A stretch of 64,000 nucleotides of DNA, taken from positions 813,802 through 877,801 of the forward strand of contig NZ_UETB01000001.1 of assembly GCF_900116375.1 (NCBI RefSeq), read 5' to 3'. Below are positions 1 to 7,557 of this stretch, one piece after another; the stretch's first letter is position 1; each line of letters begins with the position of its first letter. This stretch comes from Georgenia satyanarayanai. Lineage in GTDB: Bacteria > Actinomycetota > Actinomycetes > Actinomycetales > Actinomycetaceae. Both the position numbers and the translations under genes were made by a program. The notes beneath the pieces were generated by a model, which was not told the DNA's origin, searched no databases, and was given only the letters and a program-made list of their open reading frames with translations.

Positions 1-805
1 TGGGCGCGAGCTGCTCGTTGTAGGCGTCGCGCAGCTCGGTGTCCTCGGTGCGGAACACGGTGCCGCCGGCGCCGAGCTGCTCCACGCCGTCGATGGTGGC
101 GACGAAGGTGTCGGTGACCTCGACGCCCGGGTCCTCCCCGGCGTTGTCGACCATCCAGTTGAGGGAGATGCCGGTGAGCGCGAAGACGTCGGCGCGTCCA
201 CCGGTGACGGCGTCCATCCCGTCCTGCGGGTTGCCGACCTCGATGGCGTCGATGCCGAGGTCCGCGGCGTAGGTCGCCTCGATCGCACCGGTCATCGCGG
301 CCATCTGGACGTCCTGCGCCTCGGCGATGGACTGCATGTCGCTGAGGTTGTCCGGGTTGCCCTCCGGGACCAGCAGCGCGGTGGTGTACTGGAACTCCGG
401 CTCGGAGAAGATCGCCTGCTCGCAGCGCTCGGGCAGGATCGACATCCCGGCGGCGACGACGTCCCAGCGGCCGGCGTTCAGCCCCTGGATGAGCTGGCCA
501 AACTCGGCCTGGACGCCCTCGACGTTCTCGATGCCGAGCTCGCCCCAGATGCGCTCCTGGAGCGCTACGGAGGCGCCGACCAGCTCGCCCTCGTCGTTCT
601 CGAAGCTGTAGGGCGCCTCGCCGGCGAAGCCGACGGTGATGGTGCCGGCCTCCTGCAGGGCCTCGAGCTTGCTCTGGCCCTCACTCGGCTCGGCTGCGCC
701 GTCGTCGCCGCCGCTGTCGTCGCTGCACGCTGCGAGTCCCAGGGCGAGCGCTGCCGCGGCCGCCGGGATCGCCACCCGTCGGCGGGTAGAAGTCGTGGTC
801 ATCAT
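1..805 (-). CDS. ehuB: Ectoine/hydroxyectoine ABC transporter substrate-binding lipoprotein, EhuB-like (partial)
   Basis: This is a periplasmic-type solute-binding protein of family 3 (amino-acid/ectoine class); its C-terminus lies beyond the window. It starts with two consecutive Met codons (805 and 802). A GAAGGGA Shine-Dalgarno just upstream fits the second better. An Arg-rich n-region, an Ala/Leu core and a lipobox LAAC with Cys27 mark a lipoprotein signal. The mature part has the family-3 beginning (LEALQEAGTITVGFAGEAPY) and an EhuB-like stretch around IAEAQDVQMAAMTGAIEATY. About 268 residues are visible, close to full length. Permease and ATPase genes would be expected to the left. Family membership is clear. 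The ectoine specificity is inferred from resemblance to EhuB, and another polar amino acid remains possible. Confidence 0.8.
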   Translation of the reverse strand, partial: MMTTTSTRRRVAIPAAAAALALGLAACSDDSGGDDGAAEPSEGQSKLEALQEAGTITVGFAGEAPYSFENDEGELVGASVALQERIWGELGIENVEGVQAEFGQLIQGLNAGRWDVVAAGMSILPERCEQAIFSEPEFQYTTALLVPEGNPDNLSDMQSIAEAQDVQMAAMTGAIEATYAADLGIDAIEVGNPQDGMDAVTGGRADVFALTGISLNWMVDNAGEDPGVEVTDTFVATIDGVEQLGAGGTVFRTEDTELRDAYNEQLAP

Positions 806-1142
806 GGTCCCTTCGGTTTGCACGAGGCTGTGGTTCACGCAAACCCCCTCCGGGCCGCAGGGCGCAGCGCACGGAGACGGCCAGTCGCCCCGAGTGGTCA
901 TGGTGCTCGGCCACGCTAGGGAAGTGCGGGAGGGACCTCAAGGCCCCGGACCGCGCCGGACACGGGCAGTGTGGCCCCGGACGCACCACCCCGCAATCCG
1001 CGCGGTGGTGCGCCGCGACCGTCCCCGGGGCGGGGTCCTCGCGGGACCCGGACAGGGCCAGGACGGGCCGCCCGATCGTTATGGCAACGTGACGTTCTTG
1101 ACCGTGAGATGCCCAATTCGACGCCGGCCCTTTACTTACGAC
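806..1142. other. Intergenic region between ehuB-like gene and oxidoreductase gene
   Basis: This stretch of about 340 bases holds no convincing gene. It should contain the promoter and leader of the minus-strand ehuB-like gene and the 3' end of the oxidoreductase transcript. A 9-bp perfect inverted repeat lies at 982-990/1004-1012, and the sequence around 1080-1135 is less GC-rich than its surroundings. No RNA gene or riboswitch is recognisable. Confidence 0.6.
982..1012 (-). terminator. Possible hairpin terminator
   Basis: Perfect 9-bp stem (CGCACCACC / GGTGGTGCG) with a 13-nt loop, downstream of the oxidoreductase gene on the minus strand. There is no T-tract and it lies about 130 nt past the stop codon, so the assignment is tentative. 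Confidence 0.35.
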
Positions 1143-2132
1143 TTACCGCAGCGCGGGCGCCACCTCGCGTTCGAAGAGCTCGATGCCGCTCGTGTCGTAG
1201 GCGGCCTCGGGGAAGTAGAAGATCCCGTAGGCCATGCCCTGTGCCTCCAGCGCGCGGAGCTTCTCGACGACCTGCTCGGGCGTCCCGCACGCGGGCATGT
1301 CGCGCACGCCGCGCAGCTGCGCCTCGACGCCGTCCTCGTCCACGCCGACCGAGCGGAGGCGGGCGGCCAGCTGATCGAGCCGCTCCTGGACCTCGGCCTC
1401 GTCCCGTCCGATGGCGACGTTGTAGTTGGCCGAGCGGGTGATGCGCCCGAAGTCGGTCCCGACCTCGCGGCAGTGCTGGGCGAGGAGCGCGGACTTCCGG
1501 GCGAAGCCCTCGGGGGTGCCGTCGAAGTTCGTGTAGTCGGCGTAGCGGGCGGCGATCTTCAGCGTCACCTTCTCGCCACCACCGGCGATCCACAGCGGGA
1601 CGCCGCCCTCCTGGAGGGGGAGGGGACGGCAGATCGCGCCGTCGACCTCGTAGTGCTTCCCGGAGAAGGTGGCCCGGCCCTCGCGCCAGGCCTGGCGCAT
1701 GATCTGCACGCCCTCGTCGAGCATGGCCAGCCGTTCGCCGGCCCGGGGGAAGCCGTAGCCGTAGGCGCGCCACTCGTGCTCGTACCAGCCGGCCCCGATG
1801 CCCATCTCCAGTCGTCCGCCGCTGACGTGGTCCACCGTCGCGGCGACCTTGGCGAGGTACATGGGCGGGCGGTAGGCCATGCACGTGCACATCTGGCCGA
1901 GCCGGACGCGGTCGGTGCTCGCCGCGAGTGCCGCCATGAGCGACCACGCCTCGTGGGTGGCCTCCTCGCTCGGCACCGGGGTGGTGTGGAAGTGGTCGTA
2001 GACCCACACCGACTCCCACGGGCCGGCGTCGGCACGGCGGGCGAGGTCACGCATGAGGGGCCACTGCTGGGCGTCGTCGATGCCGACGAGGTCGAACCGC
2101 CAGCCCTGGGGAAGGAACATTCCGAGTCGCAT
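1143..2132 (-). CDS. LLM-class F420-dependent oxidoreductase
   Basis: This 329-residue protein belongs to the bacterial luciferase-like monooxygenase family, actinobacterial F420-dependent branch, expected to be a cytosolic TIM-barrel oxidoreductase. Visible family marks are the N-terminal barrel strand (MRLGMFLPQG), the VWVYDHF segment that lines the cofactor/substrate pocket, GRLEMGIGAGWYEHEWRAYGY and PLWIAGGGEK. Substrate unknown. Its start is divergent from pgsA, 87 bp away. A TACTCT hexamer at 2140-2145 (minus strand) ends 7 nt before the ATG, suggesting a leaderless mRNA. F420 rather than FMN is inferred from the subfamily and from actinobacterial context. Confidence 0.88.
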   Translation of the reverse strand: MRLGMFLPQGWRFDLVGIDDAQQWPLMRDLARRADAGPWESVWVYDHFHTTPVPSEEATHEAWSLMAALAASTDRVRLGQMCTCMAYRPPMYLAKVAATVDHVSGGRLEMGIGAGWYEHEWRAYGYGFPRAGERLAMLDEGVQIMRQAWREGRATFSGKHYEVDGAICRPLPLQEGGVPLWIAGGGEKVTLKIAARYADYTNFDGTPEGFARKSALLAQHCREVGTDFGRITRSANYNVAIGRDEAEVQERLDQLAARLRSVGVDEDGVEAQLRGVRDMPACGTPEQVVEKLRALEAQGMAYGIFYFPEAAYDTSGIELFEREVAPALR

Positions 2133-2219
2133 GGTCGAGAGAGTACGGCCAGGTCACAGCGTGGTCACGCCGGGCGCGCTCCACCCGTCCTGTCCGCCCT
2201 CGTGCGTACCCTGGACCCC

Positions 2220-2825
2220 GTGAGGACCACGGAGAGGCCGGCGCGCGTCGCCGAGGAGCGCGTGTGGACGATCCCCAACGCCATCAGCTTCCTGCGCCTG
2301 GCCCTCATCCCGGTGTTCGCGTGGCTCATCGTCACCGAGCACGACGCCGCGGCAGTGGTCGTCGTCGCCCTCGCCGGCTTCACGGACTGGGCCGACGGCT
2401 ACATCGCGCGGCGCTTCAACCAGGCCAGTCGGCTCGGGCAGATGCTCGACCCGGCTGCCGACCGGCTCTACATCCTCGTCACACTCATCGGGCTGGCCTA
2501 CCGCGACATCATCCCGTGGTGGCTGCTCGCCGTCATCGTCGCCCGTGAGCTCGTCCTCGCCGGCACGATCCCCGTGCTCCTGCGGCACGGGTACGGCACG
2601 CTGCCGGTCCACATGGCCGGCAAGGCCGGCACCTTCTGCCTCATGTACGCCTTCCCGCTCCTCCTCCTCTCCTCTGCGCCCGGCGCACTGGGCACGGCGG
2701 CGTCCACGGCGGGCTGGGCGATCGCGCTGTGGGGTGTGGGGCTGTACTGGTTCGCCTGCCTGCTCTACCTCGAGCAGGTGGCGTGGATCGTGCGCCGCGA
2801 CCGCCGGGCGGCGAGCCCGGCGTGA
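2220..2825 (+). CDS. pgsA: CDP-alcohol phosphatidyltransferase (PgsA2/cardiolipin-synthase-like)
   Basis: Integral membrane enzyme of 201 residues that transfers a phosphatidyl group from CDP-diacylglycerol to an alcohol, either glycerol-3-phosphate or phosphatidylglycerol. The complete CDP-OH-P motif is present: D56, D59-G60, A63-R64, G73, D77 and D81. Several hydrophobic helices follow. GTG 2220 is preferred as start because TACCCT at 2207-2212 ends 7 nt upstream (leaderless promoter); a much longer upstream reading frame is only antisense to the oxidoreductase. It begins a plus-strand cluster equivalent to M. tuberculosis Rv1822-Rv1830, in which this position is pgsA2. The exact acceptor cannot be read from sequence. 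Confidence 0.9.
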   Translation: MRTTERPARVAEERVWTIPNAISFLRLALIPVFAWLIVTEHDAAAVVVVALAGFTDWADGYIARRFNQASRLGQMLDPAADRLYILVTLIGLAYRDIIPWWLLAVIVARELVLAGTIPVLLRHGYGTLPVHMAGKAGTFCLMYAFPLLLLSSAPGALGTAASTAGWAIALWGVGLYWFACLLYLEQVAWIVRRDRRAASPA

Positions 2826-3676
2826 CGCACCAGCCCGGGCGCCCCGACCAGTCGATGACCCTCCTGCGGGAGGTCGTCGAGCGGCCCCTCGACCCGGGCT
2901 ACGCCGCTGCCGCCCAGCGCCGCGCCGAGGGGAGGGCCCCTGCGCTGCCCTGGTGGCGCAAGGGCATCGTCGTCGTCCTCGCCGCCGCCCTCGGCCTGGG
3001 TGCCGTGTGGGCCGCTCGGGAGCTGCGCGCCCCGACCGACGGCGCCGGTGACGCGCGCGCCCTGCTCCTGTCCCAGGTGTCCGACGGCGCCGCACGCGGG
3101 CAGCAGCTGCGCGCGGACAACGCCGCCCTCGTCGAGCAGATCGACCGCCTCCAGGAGGAGTCGCTGCGGGGCACGGACCCCGAGTTCCTCGAACGGGTCC
3201 AGCTCCTCACCCTCAACGCGGGCAGCGCGCGCGTGCGCGGGCCGGGCCTGCGAATCACGCTCGACGACTCCCGTGACGCGCAGGCTGGCGAGCCGGGAGC
3301 GGACCTGGGCCGAGTCCAGGACCTCGACCTCCAGGTGCTCGCGAACGCGCTGTGGTCGGCGGGCGCCGAGGCGGTGGCCATCAACGGGCACCGGCTCTCC
3401 GGGCTCAGTGCCATCCGCTCTGCTGGTCCCGCGATCCTCGTGGACCTCGCCCCGCTCGCCCGCCCCTATGTCGTCGAGGCCGTGGGCGAGCCCGGTGACA
3501 TGCAGGCCCGGCTCACCCGGAGCACGGGTGGGGCGCACCTGGGCACGCTGCGCGAGTCCTTCGGGATCTCGGTGAGCATCGAGGAGACCGAGGAGCTCGT
3601 GCTGCCCGGCACCACGGCGCGCACCCTGCGCCACGCCGAGCCGCTGGAGGGGCACACCGAACGGGAGGACGGATGA
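2822..3676 (+). CDS. DUF881 family membrane protein (Rv1823-like)
   Basis: This 284-residue DUF881 protein has an N-terminal cytosolic stretch, one membrane segment (GIVVVLAAALGLGAVWAA), a predicted coiled coil around GQQLRADNAALVEQIDRLQE, and an extracytoplasmic alpha/beta DUF881 domain ending near LPGTTA. GTG 2822 overlaps the pgsA stop as GTGA, indicating translational coupling; ATG 2855 is an in-frame alternative. DUF881 proteins flank the small basic protein gene throughout Actinobacteria and are thought to have an envelope or division-related role, but no biochemical function is established. Confidence 0.88.
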   Translation: MTHQPGRPDQSMTLLREVVERPLDPGYAAAAQRRAEGRAPALPWWRKGIVVVLAAALGLGAVWAARELRAPTDGAGDARALLLSQVSDGAARGQQLRADNAALVEQIDRLQEESLRGTDPEFLERVQLLTLNAGSARVRGPGLRITLDDSRDAQAGEPGADLGRVQDLDLQVLANALWSAGAEAVAINGHRLSGLSAIRSAGPAILVDLAPLARPYVVEAVGEPGDMQARLTRSTGGAHLGTLRESFGISVSIEETEELVLPGTTARTLRHAEPLEGHTEREDG

Positions 3677-3729
3677 TGGGACGTCACGAGGAGCCGTGGC
3701 ACGTGCACGGACCGAAGGAGGAGCGCTGA
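3673..3729 (+). CDS. Possible 18-codon coupling ORF between DUF881 and sbp
   Basis: ATG 3673 overlaps the DUF881 stop as ATGA, and the reading frame (MMGRHEEPWHVHGPKEER) stops at 3727-3729, immediately before the GTG of sbp at 3730. The strong AAGGAGGAG ribosome-binding site of sbp lies inside it. It fills the whole gap between the two genes, so ribosomes could be handed from DUF881 to sbp through it. It may simply be chance; there is no evidence that the peptide itself has a function. Confidence 0.3.
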   Translation: MMGRHEEPWHVHGPKEER

Positions 3730-4062
3730 GTGTTCGCCGTCATCGGGCTCATCGTCGGCGTCGTCGTCGGCATCGCCGTCGAGCCGACGGTTCCGGCGGT
3801 GCTGCAGCCCTACCTGCCGATCGCCGTCGTCGCCGCCCTGGACGCCCTCTTCGGGGGCCTGCGCGCCTATCTCGACGGCGTCTTCGACGACCGCGTCTTC
3901 GTCGTGTCCTTCCTCTTCAACGTCCTCATCGCCGCGCTGCTCGTCTTCCTCGGTGACCAGCTCGGGGTGGGCGCCCAGATGACGACGGCGGTGGTCGTCG
4001 TCCTCGGGATCCGCATCTTCTCCAACGCGGCCTCGATCCGCCGGCACATCTTCAAGGCATGA
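3730..4062 (+). CDS. sbp: Small basic protein Sbp (DUF1290)
   Basis: A 110-residue integral membrane protein of the DUF1290/Sbp family, with hydrophobic segments at about residues 1-20, 25-45, 58-75 and 82-100. It ends IFSNAASIRRHIFKA, typical of the family. GTG 3730 is preceded by a near-perfect AAGGAGGAG Shine-Dalgarno. In Bacillus and actinobacteria sbp lies near division or envelope genes; here it sits between two DUF881 genes exactly as Rv1824 does between Rv1823 and Rv1825. The next gene starts inside its stop codon (ATGA). The molecular role of the family is not established. Confidence 0.92.
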   Translation: MFAVIGLIVGVVVGIAVEPTVPAVLQPYLPIAVVAALDALFGGLRAYLDGVFDDRVFVVSFLFNVLIAALLVFLGDQLGVGAQMTTAVVVVLGIRIFSNAASIRRHIFKA

Positions 4063-4814
4063 CGCGCCACGGGGAGACGACAGCGACCGGTGGGGGAGCC
4101 GGGCGCCTGCGCCACCTGCTCCTGGGCCGCCACCCCACGTGGGTGCACGTCCTCATCGTGCTGCTCTGCGCGGCGGTCGGCTTCGCGCTGGCCGTCCAGG
4201 TGCGCCAGACCCAGGAGGACACCTACGCGACGATGCGCCAGGACGACATCGTCCGGCTCCTCGACGAGCTCAGCGTGCGCAACCGCGAGCTCACCGAGGA
4301 GGGCATGGAGCTGCGGCGCGAGCTCGGGGAGCTGGAGTCGGGGTCCAGCTCTCGCGCGGCCGCGCAGGAGGCGGCCGCGGAGCAGGCACGGGTCCAGGGC
4401 ATCCTCGCCGGCGCGCTGCCCGTCACCGGCCCGGGTGTCGAGATCGCCGTCCACGACCCCTCCGGAGCCGTCAGCGCACCCGTCTTCGTCACCGTGCTCG
4501 AGGAGCTGCGCAACGCCGGCGCGGAGGCCATCGAGCTCAACGACCAGCGGATCACGGCCTCGAGCTGGCTCGGGACGCGGCCCGGGGGACTGGTCGTCAG
4601 CGGCGTGGACATCAGCCCTCCCTACGTGTGGCGGGCCATCGGGGACCCCCAGACCCTCGCCGTCGCCCTCGACATCCCTGGCGGTGCGCTCGCCTCGATC
4701 CGGGCGGCGGGTGCGGCTGCCGAGGTGACCCAGCACGAGGACCTCTCCATCACCTCCGTGCGCTCCCTGTCCGAGCCGGAGTGGGCCACGCCCGCTCCCG
4801 TGGAGGACCGCTGA
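4059..4814 (+). CDS. DUF881 family membrane protein (Rv1825-like)
   Basis: Second DUF881 paralogue, 251 residues: short cytosolic N-terminus, membrane segment WVHVLIVLLCAAVGFALAV at about residues 28-46, a helical coiled-coil stretch rich in Glu and Arg (LLDELSVRNRELTEEGMELR), then the extracytoplasmic DUF881 fold including ELNDQRITASSWLG. ATG 4059 overlaps the sbp stop, so the DUF881-sbp-DUF881 unit is translationally coupled. In M. tuberculosis the next gene would be gcvH (Rv1826); that gene is missing here and an FHA gene follows directly. Confidence 0.88.
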   Translation: MTRHGETTATGGGAGRLRHLLLGRHPTWVHVLIVLLCAAVGFALAVQVRQTQEDTYATMRQDDIVRLLDELSVRNRELTEEGMELRRELGELESGSSSRAAAQEAAAEQARVQGILAGALPVTGPGVEIAVHDPSGAVSAPVFVTVLEELRNAGAEAIELNDQRITASSWLGTRPGGLVVSGVDISPPYVWRAIGDPQTLAVALDIPGGALASIRAAGAAAEVTQHEDLSITSVRSLSEPEWATPAPVEDR

Positions 4815-4917
4815 GCCCTCACCCCCCGGTGTCTGTCACAGGAGCCCCGCGGGGAACTATGGTGGTGTCCAGCGCCGGGTGACGAGCCCGGTGGTGCCGC
4901 CGAGGGGAGTACACGTC

Positions 4918-5370
4918 ATGGGAATCGAGCCCGAGCCGCAGGACTTGTCGAGCACGACCGCCCGCTTCGGGGCGATCGGCGCCAGCGACGAGACCGCGGA
5001 GCGCTCCGACGTCCCCCCGCCCGACCGCGCCGCGATCGACGGGCTGCCCCCGGGCCACGCGCTGCTCATCGTCCAGCGCGGCCCGACGGCGGGCGCACGC
5101 TTCCTCCTCGACACCGAGCGCACTCTCGCCGGTCGCCACCCCACCGCCGACATCTTCCTCGACGACGTCACGGTCTCCCGCCGGCACGCGGAGTTCCTCG
5201 CCCACGAGGGCGGCTACGTCGTGCGCGACGTCGGCTCGCTCAACGGCACCTACGTCAACCGGGAGCGGATCGACTCCGCCGTTCTCCACGCCGGTGACGA
5301 GGTGCAGATCGGCAAGTACCGCCTCACCTACCACCCCAGCCCGCACAGCAGCGACGCGCCGGCCTCGTGA
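4918..5370 (+). CDS. garA: FHA-domain protein, GarA/Rv1827-like
   Basis: A 150-residue cytosolic protein with a C-terminal forkhead-associated domain (about residues 48-140). The phosphothreonine-binding signature is complete: G72-R73, S87-x-x-H90 and N109-G110-T111. An N-terminal SSTTARF motif at residues 11-17 occupies the place of the ETTS phospho-acceptor segment of GarA/OdhI, so phosphorylation by a Ser/Thr kinase and control of 2-oxoglutarate metabolism is a reasonable inference. ATG 4918 was chosen over GTG 4879 because AGGGGAG lies about 9 nt upstream. A TATGGT hexamer at 4858-4863 may give it its own promoter. Confidence 0.88.
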   Translation: MGIEPEPQDLSSTTARFGAIGASDETAERSDVPPPDRAAIDGLPPGHALLIVQRGPTAGARFLLDTERTLAGRHPTADIFLDDVTVSRRHAEFLAHEGGYVVRDVGSLNGTYVNRERIDSAVLHAGDEVQIGKYRLTYHPSPHSSDAPAS

Positions 5371-6131
5371 GCTCGACCGCCCGCCGCACCACCGAGTCCC
5401 GCCCCGAGGAGCCGCAGGAGCAGCCGCGGCCGTGGCCCCCGGGCGCCTCCACCGAGCCCACGATGAGCATCGGTGCCGTGCTCGCCGCCCTGCAGCCGGA
5501 GTTCCCGGCCGTGCGCATCTCCAAGCTCCGTTTCCTCGAGGAGCAGGGCCTGGTCAGCCCGAGCCGCAGCGGCTCCGGGTACCGCATGTACAGCCAGGCG
5601 GACGTCGAGCGTCTGCGCTTCGCGCTGACCGCGCAGCGTGACTCCTTCCTGCCGCTGCGTGTCATCCGCGACCAGCTCGAGGACCTCGACGCCGGGCGTC
5701 CCGTGGAGTCGGTCCCCGGCACCCGGGTTGTCGCCCGCGACGGCGAGCTCGTCCGGCCGCGACCCTCGGCTCGCGTGCGAGCGCAGGAGATCGCCGACCT
5801 CACCGGGGTGAGCCTCGCCGAGATCGAGGAGATCGCCGAGGCCGGCCTGATCGTCGCCGACGCGCGCGGACGCTACCCCGGCCGCGCCGTCGACGTCGTC
5901 CAGCACGCCGCGGCTCTCGCACGCCAGGGCATCAGCCCGCGCCACCTCCGCACGGTGCGCACGGCGGCCGAGCGGCAGGCGGACACGATCGAGCAGGTCG
6001 TCGCACCGGTCCGCGCCCAGCGTTCGGGCGCCGGGCGGGAGCGCGCCGCGGCGCGCGCGCAGGAGCTCGGTGAGCTCTACGGGCGGCTGCACGCCGAGCT
6101 GCTCCGCGCCGCCGTCGACGACCTCGACTGA
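5367..6131 (+). CDS. ftsR: MerR-family transcriptional regulator FtsR (Rv1828-like)
   Basis: A 254-residue MerR-type regulator. After a disordered, Pro/Glu-rich leader of about 32 residues comes a winged HTH (MSIGAVLAALQPEFPAVRISKLRFLEEQGLV, with the RxSGxGYRMY wing), a linker, and a second helical domain (VRAQEIADLTGVSLAEIEEI). This two-part architecture is that of FtsR, an activator of ftsZ and division genes in Corynebacterium. GTG 5367 overlaps the garA stop (GTGA). The gene order FHA-ftsR-bifunctional nuclease-MerR is the conserved actinobacterial one. Confidence 0.9.
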   Translation: MSSTARRTTESRPEEPQEQPRPWPPGASTEPTMSIGAVLAALQPEFPAVRISKLRFLEEQGLVSPSRSGSGYRMYSQADVERLRFALTAQRDSFLPLRVIRDQLEDLDAGRPVESVPGTRVVARDGELVRPRPSARVRAQEIADLTGVSLAEIEEIAEAGLIVADARGRYPGRAVDVVQHAAALARQGISPRHLRTVRTAAERQADTIEQVVAPVRAQRSGAGRERAAARAQELGELYGRLHAELLRAAVDDLD

Positions 6132-6192
6132 CGCGCGGGGCGTGCGGCGCATTTCGCGCGCACCCCCGCCGCGATGGTCGTACCGTTGCGAC

Positions 6193-6663
6193 ATGCAAGA
6201 GATGGACGTGCTCGGCGTCCGCGTCAGCATCCCGGAGAACGAGGTCGTCGTCGTCCTGGCCGTCCGTGACGGGGGTCGAGTGGTGCTGCCCATCGTCATC
6301 GGCCCGCGCGAGGGCGCGTCCATCGCGACGGCGCAGGCGGGCATCGTGCCCGAGCGTCCGCAGACCCACGACCTGTTCATCTCCCTGCTCGACGCCACGG
6401 GGGTGCGTCTGGACCAGGTGCGCGTCACCAGCCTCGAGCAGGGCACCTTCCATGCCGAGCTCGTCCTGTCCTCGGGGCAGCACGTCGACTCACGGCCCTC
6501 GGACGCGATCGCCCTCGCGCTGCGCGCCCGCTGCCCCGTGCTGTGTGACGAGGGCGTCCTCACGGCGGCCGGCGTCGTCATGGACGCGGAGGACGAGGCC
6601 GAGGTCGTCGCCGACTTCCAGGCGTTCCTCGAGAACGTCGAGCCGGAGGACTTCGAGCCCTGA
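6193..6663 (+). CDS. Bifunctional nuclease family protein (DUF151, Rv1829-like)
   Basis: This 156-residue protein is of the bifunctional nuclease/DUF151 family. It has the family beginning (MDVLGVRVSIPENEVVVVL), the core LPIVIGPREGASIA, and the HVDSRPSDAIALALR motif, followed by an acidic C-terminal helix. ATG 6193 is preferred: TACCGT at 6181-6186 ends 6 nt upstream and there is no Shine-Dalgarno, suggesting a leaderless transcript separate from ftsR. The genomic position equals Rv1829. The plant relative has DNase/RNase activity; the bacterial function is uncertain. Confidence 0.92.
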   Translation: MQEMDVLGVRVSIPENEVVVVLAVRDGGRVVLPIVIGPREGASIATAQAGIVPERPQTHDLFISLLDATGVRLDQVRVTSLEQGTFHAELVLSSGQHVDSRPSDAIALALRARCPVLCDEGVLTAAGVVMDAEDEAEVVADFQAFLENVEPEDFEP

Positions 6664-6685
6664 GAGCGCCCCGCGTCACCTGCAC

Positions 6686-6702
6686 CTCAACCTTGACTTG
6701 AG
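6686..6702 (+). promoter_or_regulatory. Candidate MerR operator dyad
   Basis: Perfect inverted repeat CTCAA-N7-TTGAG in the leader region of the downstream MerR gene. It resembles the spaced dyads bound by MerR/SoxR regulators and lies about 50 bp upstream of a good -35/-10 pair. Two MerR-type regulators (FtsR and the downstream gene) are encoded next to it; which of them binds is unknown. Confidence 0.5.
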
Positions 6703-6752
6703 ACTGAGACACGCTGGTCCGACACGCTCGAAGCGGCGCGCCGGGCGTGTCG

Positions 6753-6781
6753 TTGACTGGGGTGCCCCCTGGTCATAGCGT
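6753..6781 (+). promoter_or_regulatory. Promoter of the downstream MerR gene
   Basis: TTGACT (6753-6758) and TAGCGT (6776-6781) are separated by exactly 17 bp, a good match to the actinobacterial housekeeping sigma promoter. Transcription would start near 6788 and give a leader of about 50 nt before the GTG at 6838. Confidence 0.65.
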
Positions 6782-6837
6782 GGGGTCATCAGGGCCGGAG
6801 CACATCTCGTGCGCGGCGTGGACGAACGGGAGTGCAC

Positions 6838-7413
6838 GTGAGCGGCAGCGACGCGACGGCCGGCGCAGCGAGCGGGGTGCCCCAGCGGGCGCAGGGGATG
6901 CTCTTCGGCGACTCCCTACCCGACCTCGACACCGAGACCGGTTACCGCGGGCCCACGGCCTGCCGGGCGGCGGGGATCACCTACCGTCAGCTGGACTACT
7001 GGGCACGGACGGGCCTGGTCGAGCCGAGCATCCGCAACGCCAGCGGCTCCGGCTCCCAGCGTCTCTACAGCTTCCGCGACATCCTCGTCCTCAAGGTCGT
7101 CAAGCGGCTGCTCGACACCGGTGTCTCGCTGCAGCAGATCCGCTCCGCCGTCCACCACCTGCACGAGCGGGGCGTGGACGACCTCGCCGGCATCACCCTC
7201 ATGAGCGACGGCGCGAGTGTCTACGAGTGCACGAGCGCCGACGAGGTCATCGACCTCGTCCAGGGCGGCCAGGGGGTCTTCGGGATCGCCGTCGGTCGCG
7301 TGTGGCGCGAGGTGGAGGGCTCGCTGGCCGAGCTGCCGACCGAGCGCGCGGAGCGCGGCGCCGAGGTCGAGGACGAGCTGTCCCAGCGCCGGCGCGCACG
7401 CGACGCCGGCTGA
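6838..7413 (+). CDS. MerR-family regulator (Rv1830-like)
   Basis: A 191-residue MerR-type protein. The HTH is at about residues 40-110 (TACRAAGITYRQLDYWARTGLVEPS, then the RLYSFRDILVLKVVKRLLDTGVSL segment). The C-terminal part (IDLVQGGQGVFGIAVGRVWREVEGSL) is the Rv1830-type domain. GTG 6838 is preferred to GTG 6832 because the CGGGAG ribosome-binding site overlaps 6832. It closes the conserved cluster that starts at pgsA. M. tuberculosis Rv1830 has been tied to growth control and antibiotic recovery; a similar role here is inference. A hairpin terminator follows. Confidence 0.88.
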   Translation: MSGSDATAGAASGVPQRAQGMLFGDSLPDLDTETGYRGPTACRAAGITYRQLDYWARTGLVEPSIRNASGSGSQRLYSFRDILVLKVVKRLLDTGVSLQQIRSAVHHLHERGVDDLAGITLMSDGASVYECTSADEVIDLVQGGQGVFGIAVGRVWREVEGSLAELPTERAERGAEVEDELSQRRRARDAG

Positions 7414-7425
7414 CAGGACGTCTGG

Positions 7426-7459
7426 ACGAGGGGCTCGGGGTATCACCCGGGCCCCTCGT
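7426..7459 (+). terminator. Intrinsic terminator after the MerR gene
   Basis: A 9-bp perfect outer stem (ACGAGGGGC / GCCCCTCGT) with further inner GC pairing, starting 13 nt after the MerR stop codon. Only a short T-containing tail follows, as is usual in high-GC actinobacteria. Confidence 0.6.
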
Positions 7460-7557
7460 TGTGCTCCCCGGAGGGCCGCGGCGGCGGGGGAGAGGTCCCC
7501 ATGCCGCGGAGCGGTCCGTGGTCGGAGGACGGTGCCACTTCCTTCTAATATCGGAGC

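Noticed and set aside
636-2219. Long plus-strand reading frame upstream of pgsA
   Set aside because: It runs antisense to the ehuB-like and oxidoreductase genes, has Arg/Ala/Gly-rich shadow composition, and only the part from GTG 2220 matches a family.
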